Assembly (NCBI GenBank): GCA_028820945.1
Contig: JAPPHW010000461.1
Span: 1-10,650, forward strand
Direction of reading: 5' to 3'
Length of the DNA stretch: 10,650 nucleotides
DNA from: Defluviicoccus sp.
GTDB lineage: Bacteria; Pseudomonadota; Alphaproteobacteria; MPNO01
Of the stretch, positions 1 through 6,805 are shown in pieces; position 1 is the first letter of the stretch, and each line of letters opens with the position of its first letter. Both the position numbers and the translations under genes were made by a program. A model generated the notes under the pieces. It was not told where the DNA came from and did no database searches. It worked only from the letters and a program-made list of their open reading frames with translations.

Positions 1-77
1 ACGTCGCCAACCTCGCGGTCCTCGCCGTCACGATCTTCAGGCTCGGCCCCCGGAGCGCCCGCCCCGCGGCCGCGTAA
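1..77 (+). CDS. C-terminal fragment of an unidentified membrane-associated protein
   Basis: A + strand reading frame enters from the left edge and ends with TAA at 75-77. The 24 complete codons before the stop all end in G or C, as expected for a real gene in this GC-rich genome. The peptide has a hydrophobic stretch (VANLAVLAVTIF) followed by a short Arg/Pro/Ala tail. This resembles the last transmembrane helix and cytoplasmic tail of an inner-membrane protein such as a transporter or permease, but too little remains to name a family. It converges on the EBP-like gene, with 14 bases between the two stop codons. It could belong to the sterol locus (for example lipid transport), but nothing visible shows that. 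Confidence 0.55.
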   Translation, partial: VANLAVLAVTIFRLGPRSARPAAA

Positions 78-91
78 CCGGCCAGCCGCGG
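64..91. terminator. Inverted repeat between two convergent stop codons, possible bidirectional hairpin
   Basis: CCGCGGC at 64-70 and its reverse complement GCCGCGG at 85-91 flank a 14-base loop that contains the TAA of the left-edge gene. The second arm ends immediately beside the stop of the EBP-like gene at 92-94. The position between convergent genes fits a bidirectional terminator. There is no T-run on either strand, and GC-rich DNA forms such repeats by chance, so this is tentative. Confidence 0.25.
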
Positions 92-799
92 TCAATAGCC
101 CAGGACGCCGTAATCCCCGTCGACGATCAGGCGAATGGAGGCCCAGAGCCCCAGCAGCGCGAACAGCACCCATGGGGAATTAAGCGCCCAGATATAGACC
201 AGCGTATCGCGCGGGCCGATCCGGGCCTGCCGGTTCGCCACGAAGAAGCTGACCCAGTAAACCGACGTCGCGTACGTCAATTGCCAGAACATCGTCGCGC
301 CGATAATGCCGGCGACGACGGCGGGCAGCAGATCGAACGTGAAGGCGGCGTACAGGATCAGGGTCGGGATCGGCGTCACGAAGCCGTTGGCGATGTCCAC
401 GTTGAAACCGTAGGTGCGGCGGTCCGCGTAGGACCCGTCGATCTGGGAATATGTCGCCCAAACCTCGGCCCATACCGTCGACGACAATAGCCGTCGCAGC
501 GGAACCCTCGCGGTGAGGAATTCGACCGCCGCCGGCCGGCCCGTCTCGAGCTGCCGGGCGTGCCAGTAATCGGCGCGCAACTCGACATAATCCCGCCTGA
601 GAAACAGGCACATTTCCCAATAGCAGATCGCCAGATTGATCGAAAAGAACAGGATCAGGAGGGCGTGAACGACGTCGAAGTCCCCGCGGGTCCAGTAGCG
701 CGCAAAGACGCCCGCCGATGCCAGGACCGCGATGACCAGGACCGCGAACAGCCCGGCCGGAATTGCCGGCCCGGTGCGGTGTGCGTCGGGTTCGGGCAT
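92..799 (-). CDS. EBP-like (emopamil-binding protein/EXPERA-type) membrane protein, candidate divergent sterol isomerase
   Basis: 235 aa with about five hydrophobic segments (roughly residues 14-34, 43-65, 137-156, 158-180 and 201-224). From memory of human EBP, residues 114-136 align without gaps to its LWKEYAKGDSRY...CMET segment, sharing W114, Y117, D121 and Y124. The C-terminal NSPW (N207, W210) matches EBP's NALW (N193, W196). EBP moves the sterol double bond from C8 to C7 in the membrane. However, in the same alignment EBP His76, Glu80 and Glu122 correspond to Asn55, Cys59 and Asp135, so the classical acid/base residues are not all kept. The start is supported by AGAGGA 9 bases upstream. 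The gene is divergent from the sterol methyltransferase, which supports a sterol role. It could be a divergent isomerase or a family member with another activity; the fold is more certain than the reaction. Confidence 0.6.
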   Translation of the reverse strand: MPEPDAHRTGPAIPAGLFAVLVIAVLASAGVFARYWTRGDFDVVHALLILFFSINLAICYWEMCLFLRRDYVELRADYWHARQLETGRPAAVEFLTARVPLRRLLSSTVWAEVWATYSQIDGSYADRRTYGFNVDIANGFVTPIPTLILYAAFTFDLLPAVVAGIIGATMFWQLTYATSVYWVSFFVANRQARIGPRDTLVYIWALNSPWVLFALLGLWASIRLIVDGDYGVLGY

Positions 800-965
800 G
801 TGTCCTCATCCTCTTGGACAGTGAATCGGTGCACCGCAAGGCATATTAGTTCGAACGGGCCGGCGCGGCGCCCGACGGGCAATCCTTATGGAAGCAGTGG
901 AACGAAGCGCGGTTTCTTATTCTGGAGTTTCCAGCCTAGGGCAACCCTCGCGACTCTGGCAGAAT
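800..965. promoter_or_regulatory. Divergent intergenic region between the EBP-like gene and the sterol methyltransferase
   Basis: This stretch must hold the start signals for both divergent genes. It has a locally AT-richer island around 841-850 (CATATTAG on +, CTAATATG on -) that could serve as a -10 for either direction, but I find no matching -35 at normal spacing. A small inverted repeat, CTGGA-GTT-TCCAG, lies at 922-934, and GCCCG-A-CGGGC at 870-880. Codons read through 888-965 in the methyltransferase frame have low G/C at third positions, so this part looks non-coding. No operator of a known regulator is recognised. Confidence 0.35.
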
Positions 966-2003
966 ATGCCGATGACCCGAACCGCCGCCAGACGATCGAG
1001 TTCCCGTTCCCTCGCCGATCTCGCCCCGGACGAGGTGAAATCCACGGTCGACGGTTATACCGCGATCTACGACGCGGGCCTGGAGGAGAGGAAAGACCAT
1101 TATCGGTCGTTCGTGAATCGCTACTATGACCTGGCGACCGACTTTTATGAGTTCGGCTGGGGCCAGTCCTTTCACTTCGCTCCCCGGCGCAAGGGCGAGA
1201 GCTTCAAGGCGTCGCTGCTCAGGCACCAGCATTACCTCGCCGAACGACTGTCCCTGAAGCCGGGCATGCAGGTGCTCGACGTGGGGTGCGGGGTGGGCGG
1301 ACCGATGGGCAATCTGGCGCGCCATTCCGGGGCGAGCTTCGTCGGTATCAACAACAACGCCTACCAGGTCGAGCGGGCGAAACTGCATACCCGGGACGTG
1401 CGGTCCCTGTGCCGCTTCATCCACGGCGACTACATGCGGATTCCCGAGGGCGACGAGCGCTACGACGCGGCTTTTGCCATCGAGTCCATGCCCCACGCGC
1501 CCGACAAGGCGGCGGCGTTCCGGGAGATCTTGCGCGTACTGCGTCCGGGGACCTGCTTCGCGGGCTACGAGTGGTGTCTCACGGACGGGTTCGATCCCGG
1601 GAACGCGGAGCACCTGCGGATCAAGAACGACATCATGGTCGGGGATGCGCTACCCGAAATCGCCTCGATGTCCGAGATTTGCGCCGCGTTGCGCACGGCC
1701 GGGTTCGAGCTTTTGGACTCCCGGGACCGCGCTCACGAGTCGGATCCGCAAACGCCCTGGTACCGCGCCTTGCAGGGCCGCGATCTCACTCTTTCGAGTA
1801 TTCCGCGCACGCCTTTCGGCCGGGCTCTGACCAATCTGACGTTGCGGGCCGGGGAGCGGTTGCGGCTGTTCCCCGAGGGCTCCCGAGCGGTGAGCACGCT
1901 GTTGAATGCGGCGGCCGACGCGCTGGTCGAAGGCGGCAAGTCCGGCATATTCACGCCGATGTTTTTCTTCCTCGCCCGCAAGCCTCCGCGTTCGGGGGGC
2001 TGA
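966..2003 (+). CDS. Sterol C-24 methyltransferase (ERG6/SMT family)
   Basis: 345 aa from the ATG at 966; transfers methyl from S-adenosylmethionine to C-24 of a delta24 sterol side chain. Family landmarks run the full length: the sterol-binding motif YEFGWGQSFHFA (residues 61-72), KGESF, SAM motif LDVGCGVGGP (104-113), the INNN-YQ segment, IESMPHAP (equivalent to Erg6 IEATCHAP), YEWCLTDGF (201-209), GDALPEI, and C-terminal PEGS...GGKSGIFTPMFFFLARKP. The frame stays open up to an ATG at 888, but those 26 codons have poor third-position G/C and no family similarity, so 966 (or 972) is preferred; neither has a clear ribosome-binding site. The third residue of YEFGWG is Phe where yeast Erg6 has Tyr81, a position reported to influence one versus two methylations. 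The 3' end overlaps the convergent fusion gene by 53 bases. Identity is very secure; substrate and number of methylations are not. Confidence 0.95.
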   Translation: MPMTRTAARRSSSRSLADLAPDEVKSTVDGYTAIYDAGLEERKDHYRSFVNRYYDLATDFYEFGWGQSFHFAPRRKGESFKASLLRHQHYLAERLSLKPGMQVLDVGCGVGGPMGNLARHSGASFVGINNNAYQVERAKLHTRDVRSLCRFIHGDYMRIPEGDERYDAAFAIESMPHAPDKAAAFREILRVLRPGTCFAGYEWCLTDGFDPGNAEHLRIKNDIMVGDALPEIASMSEICAALRTAGFELLDSRDRAHESDPQTPWYRALQGRDLTLSSIPRTPFGRALTNLTLRAGERLRLFPEGSRAVSTLLNAAADALVEGGKSGIFTPMFFFLARKPPRSGG

Positions 2004-5000
2004 CCGCCACCGTTTCGGCGCTACAGGGGGCGGGAGCGGCGAGACCCAGCCGGTCCCGGCGGCGACGCTCGTAGAGGCCGAGCGCGTGCAGCGGGAAATA
2101 CTGGCGGTAGAGCACGTAGTCGAGCAGCGCGGTCCGGAAGAACACGCCGGCCATGTCCTGCCTGGGCCAGCCCCCGTCGGGGTCCTGCGTATCCAGCAGG
2201 AATTGCGCGCCGCGAGAAATCGCGGTCCAGTCCCGATCGCCCGCTTCGAGCAGCGCGATCAGCGCCCACGCGGTCTGGATGACCTGGCTGTCCCGGTGGG
2301 GAACGTAGCGGCCGGTGAGGCAGCCGCTGCGATGCTCGCCCCATCCCCCGTCGTCGCGCTGGCGGTCGAGCAGCCAGCGGCAGGCCGAACGCAGCGCCGG
2401 ATCCCCGGGACGGGCGCCGGCGGCGAGAAGCCCCCTGATCCCGAACAGGGTGCCGTAGATGAACTGAACGCCCCATGCGCCGCGCCACGACCCGTCGCTC
2501 GCCTGGGTCCGGCGCAGCCAGCCGTCGGCCCGGGAGACGGCGTCCGTCACCGCCTTGTCCGCGATTTCGGGAAAGGTCTCCCCGCAGGCGGCGAGTGCCG
2601 CGAGACAGGACGCGGTGCACTCGACGAAGGAATGCTCGGTCATCGAATCCCCGAACATCTCGGCCGGATTCAGCCATTCCAGACCGAACGCCGAGCGTCG
2701 CGCCTCGTAGCTGCCGAAGCCCCCGTCGCGGTTCTGGCCACGCAGCATGAAACCGACGGCATCGGCCAGCACCGCGGTGTCCGCGGTCTCGCCCCGGGCG
2801 GCGAGGATTCCCAGCACCGCTTCGGCGGTGCAGTCGCTCACCGGCCAGCCGTGCCACTCCCCGGCGAAGCACCAGCCGCCCTTCGGGTCGGACCGGTAGG
2901 CCTCACGAAACCCTTCGAAGCTGACGGCGATCCGGTTCGCAAGCAGAAAGTCGGCGCCGCGTCGGAGGGCCTCTTCGACCCCGTCCAGCCCGGGTGCGGC
3001 AGCGAGTGCCTGCAGCGCGAACCCGGTATCCCAGGAGGCGCTTCTCGCCCCGGCGACGCGCGCCCCCTGCTCCTCGTCTTCCCAGATCCAGCCGTCCAGC
3101 TTCTCCAGCGCCCGGAGCATGTCCGCGTCGTTCGGATCGTGCAGCCACAACGCAAGGATGTTGAGGAGGCCGCTCACCGGAGAGATGCTGGTATGGCTGG
3201 TGGTCCGCAGCTCCCACCGGATGCCGCGCACGATCGCTTCCGTGGAACGCGCCCGCAGGCGCTTGCCGTGGAACCGCTCGAACAGCCGCGCCAGCCCGAA
3301 TCCGGCCCTGAGCCAGACGCTCGGCCGCGCGTAGAGATCGGCGTCCCGCGGGCGGTTTCGGGCCGCGGAGAAGTCGGCGTCGGCAAAGCCGTCCGGGAAC
3401 AGCTCCTCCCGCAGCGCGGCGATCTGGGACGTGACCGGCGCCTGGAACCAGTGCGGGTAAATCGCAGCCATCGCCATGTAGATCAGCCGGGTGTGGCAGT
3501 ACCAGTTCGAGGGATGGAGCGGAAACCGGCGCGGCAGGCTCCACAGCTCCGGCAGGATGGCGTTCACCCCGCGCCAGTCGTAGAGGTTGAGAAGCGCCAG
3601 CCAGAACTTTCCCCAGCTCGGGATGCCGAGAATTCCCTCCGCCTGTATGAAGCGCCGGGCCGGCTCCACCAGGGGATCGTCCCGTTCGACGCCGAGCAGC
3701 CTCGCCGCGGCGTAAACCAGGGCGGTGACGAACAGGTGGGGCGGGGAGTGCGCGTGCAATCCCCACGTCCCCCCTTCGAGGCGGGTCCGTTCGAAGGACC
3801 GCAGCACGCGCCGGCGCCGGCCCGGGTCGAGCGGCCGCCCGATGAGGTGGTGCAGCAGCACGTATTGCGCGGTGAGCATGGGGCACCAGACCATCTCGCC
3901 TTCCCAGGCGCCGTCCTCTCTCTGGAGACCCAGCAAGCGGTCGGCCGCGCTCCTCAACGCGGGACCGGCGTCGGGCGCTTCCGCCTCGCTCGGGCGGACG
4001 GGCCGTGGATCGCCGGCCCCCGACGGCATGGAGGTCAGAAACGCACGCGACAGCGCGTCATGGGCCCGCTCGTCCCGCCCCCGGCCCGCGCTCTTCTCGT
4101 TGTGCAGCTGGATAACCCCGCGCAGGAGCCACCAGAGACGGACGGCAAGCGCGTGAAAGATGCCGCGGGCCCGGCGCGAAGCGAATTGGCGGTGGATTCC
4201 CGGAATCCCCTCGGCAAGCGCCCTGGACACCGTCGAGCAAAACGCGAAACCCAGCTGAACCGCGGACCGGTCTTCGCAGGCGAGGATGCGCGTGGTCCGG
4301 TCGCGGTACCAGGCATTCGCCCGCCAGCCCCGGTAGATCGCCCGTCGCAGCGCCACCGCCTCCGCCCGGTGATCGGCAAAGACCTCGTAGAGCCCCATCG
4401 CGAGAAACTCCGGGCTGCTGGTGGCCCGGAAACGCCCGGCGACGAATTCGCGAAATTTTCCGCCCTCGGCCAGCGCCAGCGCGTCGCCGAAACCGAGCGT
4501 CATTCCCACCGCGGTCATGGGGTGGTAGTGCCCGGCCGCGTCGCCGATCAGCACCCGGCGCGAGTTCCCGTACGAGACGCGCGGCCTCAGCCGATTGGTC
4601 GCGGCGTCGAAATTCCCCGTCCGCAACGCCGCCACGAACCCGGGCCCGAGAGGCTCCGGCAACAGGCCGGCATAGGCTTCCGACAAGAAGCCCACCCGAT
4701 CGCGGGGCGACCAGCGATCCAGCGGAACGTCGACGACGATCCGGACGCAACCGTTCCCCAGACCGTATACGAGGATCGGACCCGGCCCGCCGAGCAGCAC
4801 GTGACCGAAACCCTCGAACGGCAGGCCGGCATCGTGCAGCGTGATCCCCAGCATGCGCGAGCAGAGCATGGGGTCGGTGGACAGGCCGAGCGATTGGCGC
4901 ACGACGGAAGCCCGGCCGTCGGCGCCAACGATCCGCGCCGCGTCCAGGGATAGATCGGTGCCGTTCAGGGCATATGTGAGCCGTTCGTCTTCGACCCCGA

Positions 5001-5391
5001 TGACCCGCGCGTGGGGGAAAAAGTCGACATCCGTCTCGTTCTCGATCGCGTCGCGCAGAGTGGAGACGAGCACGGCGTGATCGCACGCCAGACCCCGGGA
5101 ACCGTCCCGATAGGGAAGAACGATCGGCTCCGTACCGTCTTCCGGGAACACGACGAATCCCTTGCCTTCGCTGCTGCGGGGCAAGCTGTCGACCGAGATC
5201 CCGACATCGCGCAATATCCGTACGGCGGGCGGATGCAGCCATTCGCCCGCCAGCCGTCCGGAAGCCTTCGGATTCGCTTCCAGCAGGGCCACCCGGGCGC
5301 CTTTCCGTGCATGGGCGAGCGCGCACAGGCTGCCTACCGGGCCCGCGCCCACGACCGCCACGTCGTAGCGATTCGAAGCGCCGCCGCTCAT
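1951..5391 (-). CDS. sqmO-osc: Squalene monooxygenase-oxidosqualene cyclase fusion protein
   Basis: One uninterrupted 1146-codon frame holds two enzymes. Residues 1-430 are an FAD squalene monooxygenase: GAGPVG (15-20), the GADG motif (156-159), and GDAAGHYHPMTAVGMT (283-298), matching the GD...HPLTGGGMT motif of squalene epoxidases. A basic linker (about 431-475) leads to an oxidosqualene cyclase: QREDGAWEG (490-498), HPSNWYCHTRLIYM (626-639), WDTGFALQA (787-795), the catalytic DCTAE (853-857; oxidosqualene rather than squalene-hopene type), partner Cys925 in VECT, several QW-type repeats, and terminal QYFPLHALGLYE. The product should be a protosterol such as lanosterol, cycloartenol or parkeol. 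The ATG overlaps the CYP51 stop (ATGA at 5388-5391), implying coupled translation. The only linker Met (455, at 4029) lacks a Shine-Dalgarno, so a separate cyclase is unlikely. About 35 tail residues follow the cyclase core and overlap the methyltransferase gene. Confidence 0.93.
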   Translation of the reverse strand: MSGGASNRYDVAVVGAGPVGSLCALAHARKGARVALLEANPKASGRLAGEWLHPPAVRILRDVGISVDSLPRSSEGKGFVVFPEDGTEPIVLPYRDGSRGLACDHAVLVSTLRDAIENETDVDFFPHARVIGVEDERLTYALNGTDLSLDAARIVGADGRASVVRQSLGLSTDPMLCSRMLGITLHDAGLPFEGFGHVLLGGPGPILVYGLGNGCVRIVVDVPLDRWSPRDRVGFLSEAYAGLLPEPLGPGFVAALRTGNFDAATNRLRPRVSYGNSRRVLIGDAAGHYHPMTAVGMTLGFGDALALAEGGKFREFVAGRFRATSSPEFLAMGLYEVFADHRAEAVALRRAIYRGWRANAWYRDRTTRILACEDRSAVQLGFAFCSTVSRALAEGIPGIHRQFASRRARGIFHALAVRLWWLLRGVIQLHNEKSAGRGRDERAHDALSRAFLTSMPSGAGDPRPVRPSEAEAPDAGPALRSAADRLLGLQREDGAWEGEMVWCPMLTAQYVLLHHLIGRPLDPGRRRRVLRSFERTRLEGGTWGLHAHSPPHLFVTALVYAAARLLGVERDDPLVEPARRFIQAEGILGIPSWGKFWLALLNLYDWRGVNAILPELWSLPRRFPLHPSNWYCHTRLIYMAMAAIYPHWFQAPVTSQIAALREELFPDGFADADFSAARNRPRDADLYARPSVWLRAGFGLARLFERFHGKRLRARSTEAIVRGIRWELRTTSHTSISPVSGLLNILALWLHDPNDADMLRALEKLDGWIWEDEEQGARVAGARSASWDTGFALQALAAAPGLDGVEEALRRGADFLLANRIAVSFEGFREAYRSDPKGGWCFAGEWHGWPVSDCTAEAVLGILAARGETADTAVLADAVGFMLRGQNRDGGFGSYEARRSAFGLEWLNPAEMFGDSMTEHSFVECTASCLAALAACGETFPEIADKAVTDAVSRADGWLRRTQASDGSWRGAWGVQFIYGTLFGIRGLLAAGARPGDPALRSACRWLLDRQRDDGGWGEHRSGCLTGRYVPHRDSQVIQTAWALIALLEAGDRDWTAISRGAQFLLDTQDPDGGWPRQDMAGVFFRTALLDYVLYRQYFPLHALGLYERRRRDRLGLAAPAPCSAETVAVSPPNAEACGRGRKTSA

Positions 5392-6797
5392 CGGAAGACG
5401 CTCGGCCGGGATCGGCGGCAATAGCGGACCCGGCACGGCGTTTCGGGACCGGTCACCCAGCTGCCGTAATTCGGACGCGGGAACTCCGCATCGAGAAAGA
5501 AGTCGAACCGATCCAGCAACACGGTCCAGATCGCCTTGAGCTGCTGGTAGGCAAAATGTTTGCCCATGCACGCATGCTTGCCGCCGCCGAAGCCGATCAG
5601 GGCGTAATGGTGTTGCTTGTCCTCGCACGCCGGCGGGGCGAAGCGATCCGGAAAGAACCGGTCCGGGTCGGCGAACAGGTGGGGCAAGCGATGAGAGACC
5701 GCCGGCGACACCATGGCCATGGTCCCGGCAGGCACGACACGGCCGCCGTAACTCAGGGGCTCGAGCACCTTGCGGATCAGCAGTATCAGCGGCGGATGCA
5801 GCCGCTCGCACTCGCGGACCGCGCGGTCCAGCACCGCCTGTTGCTGGAGGCTCTCGAGGCTCATGGCGCCCGCCTCGGGATAGACGTCCTCCGCCTCGTC
5901 CCTTACGCGCGCCAGATAGGAGGGCGCCCTGAGGAGCTCCAGGCCGGTCCAGGTCGCGAGCACCGCGCTGGTGTGCTGGCCGGCGAACAGCACCGTCAGC
6001 AGGATCCCGGCGATCTCGTCGTCGCCGAGCGCGCGGCCGTCCTTGTAACGGGCTCGCATGAGCGTCTGCATGAAATCGTCGGGCTCGGCTCCGCAACGCC
6101 GGCGCTCCGCCATGATCCCGCCGAAGAGCTCGGCCACCCTCCGCCGCGCCCTGTCGCGCCTTCGATGGGCCGCCGTCGGGAGCCTGGGGAGGAAAAAACC
6201 CAGCGTGTTAATGCCGTTCTGCAGCTCGTGGTAAGCCTCGGCGAAACCGGTATCCACCCGGTCCCGGACTTCCTGTCCGATCAGGCAGCGGCTGGCGATC
6301 TTGACGGTGAGCTCGTTCATCGCGTGCGACAGATCGATTTCCCCGTCCGCGCCGAGGGCGTCGGCAAACCGCTTCGTCTCGTCGAACATGATCAGGGCGA
6401 ATTTGCGCATGGCGGCTTCGCGAAGCGCGGGAAACAGGAAGCCGAGCTGTTCCGCCATGATCTCGGGCGAGGCGTCGTAGGCCACGCCGCGTCCGAAGAT
6501 GGGGACCGTGAACCGGTAGACCGGCTGGGCGTTCAGCCGGTCCTCCGGGGCCCTGAAATAAAAGTCGTGCGCTTCCGGTCCGGTGAAGAGAACGAAGTCG
6601 CGGGGACCCAGCCGGAAGCGGTAAAGCTCGCCATGCTCTTGCCAGCCGCGGCTCAGCATCGCGACCGGGTCCCTCTGGAATTCCGGCAGATTGCCCAGCA
6701 GCGGCCATCCGCCCGAGAGCGCAGGGACGGCCGTTTCCGCGCATGGCGGGGGTTCCGCCGAAGGCAGGGCCGCCGCGCCGTGACCCCGGTTCGTCAT
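5388..6797 (-). CDS. cyp51: Sterol 14-alpha demethylase (CYP51)
   Basis: 469 aa cytochrome P450 that oxidatively removes the 14-alpha methyl of lanosterol-type sterols, leaving a delta14 bond. CYP51 hallmarks: the B'-helix signature YRFTVPIFGRGVAYD (94-108), I-helix AGQHTSA (272-278) with the HT pair, ExxR as ECER (329-332) followed by LHPP, FFPDRF, and the haem loop FGGGKHACMG (403-412) with ligand Cys410. The C-terminus GPETPCRVRYCRR is typical. The Methylococcus capsulatus enzyme carries a C-terminal ferredoxin; this one ends without it, and no ferredoxin gene lies in the window, so electrons must come from elsewhere. There is no obvious N-terminal membrane anchor. The start has GAGGG five bases upstream, overlapping the stop of the reductase gene (8-base gap); the stop overlaps the next start as ATGA. 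Confidence 0.96.
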   Translation of the reverse strand: MTNRGHGAAALPSAEPPPCAETAVPALSGGWPLLGNLPEFQRDPVAMLSRGWQEHGELYRFRLGPRDFVLFTGPEAHDFYFRAPEDRLNAQPVYRFTVPIFGRGVAYDASPEIMAEQLGFLFPALREAAMRKFALIMFDETKRFADALGADGEIDLSHAMNELTVKIASRCLIGQEVRDRVDTGFAEAYHELQNGINTLGFFLPRLPTAAHRRRDRARRRVAELFGGIMAERRRCGAEPDDFMQTLMRARYKDGRALGDDEIAGILLTVLFAGQHTSAVLATWTGLELLRAPSYLARVRDEAEDVYPEAGAMSLESLQQQAVLDRAVRECERLHPPLILLIRKVLEPLSYGGRVVPAGTMAMVSPAVSHRLPHLFADPDRFFPDRFAPPACEDKQHHYALIGFGGGKHACMGKHFAYQQLKAIWTVLLDRFDFFLDAEFPRPNYGSWVTGPETPCRVRYCRRSRPSVFR

Positions 6798-6805
6798 CCC
6801 CGCCC

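Noticed and set aside
888..965. Earlier ATG for the sterol methyltransferase
   Set aside because: The 26 extra codons have low third-position G/C and no similarity to the family N-terminus, and no ribosome-binding site precedes 888; kept only as an alternative.
1951..4029. Oxidosqualene cyclase as a separate gene starting at the ATG at 4029
   Set aside because: The monooxygenase frame has no stop before it and no Shine-Dalgarno precedes this ATG, so a single fused protein is the simpler reading, though an internal start cannot be excluded.
1906..4953. A 1015-codon open frame on the + strand
   Set aside because: It lies antisense to the fusion gene, has no family motif, and is rich in Arg/Pro/Gly/Ala as expected for a shadow frame in GC-rich DNA.
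5392..6096. In-frame upstream extension of the fusion gene (235 more codons)
   Set aside because: It overlaps CYP51 on the same strand in another frame and has no recognisable domain; the FAD motif begins just after the ATG at 5391, which overlaps the CYP51 stop as ATGA.
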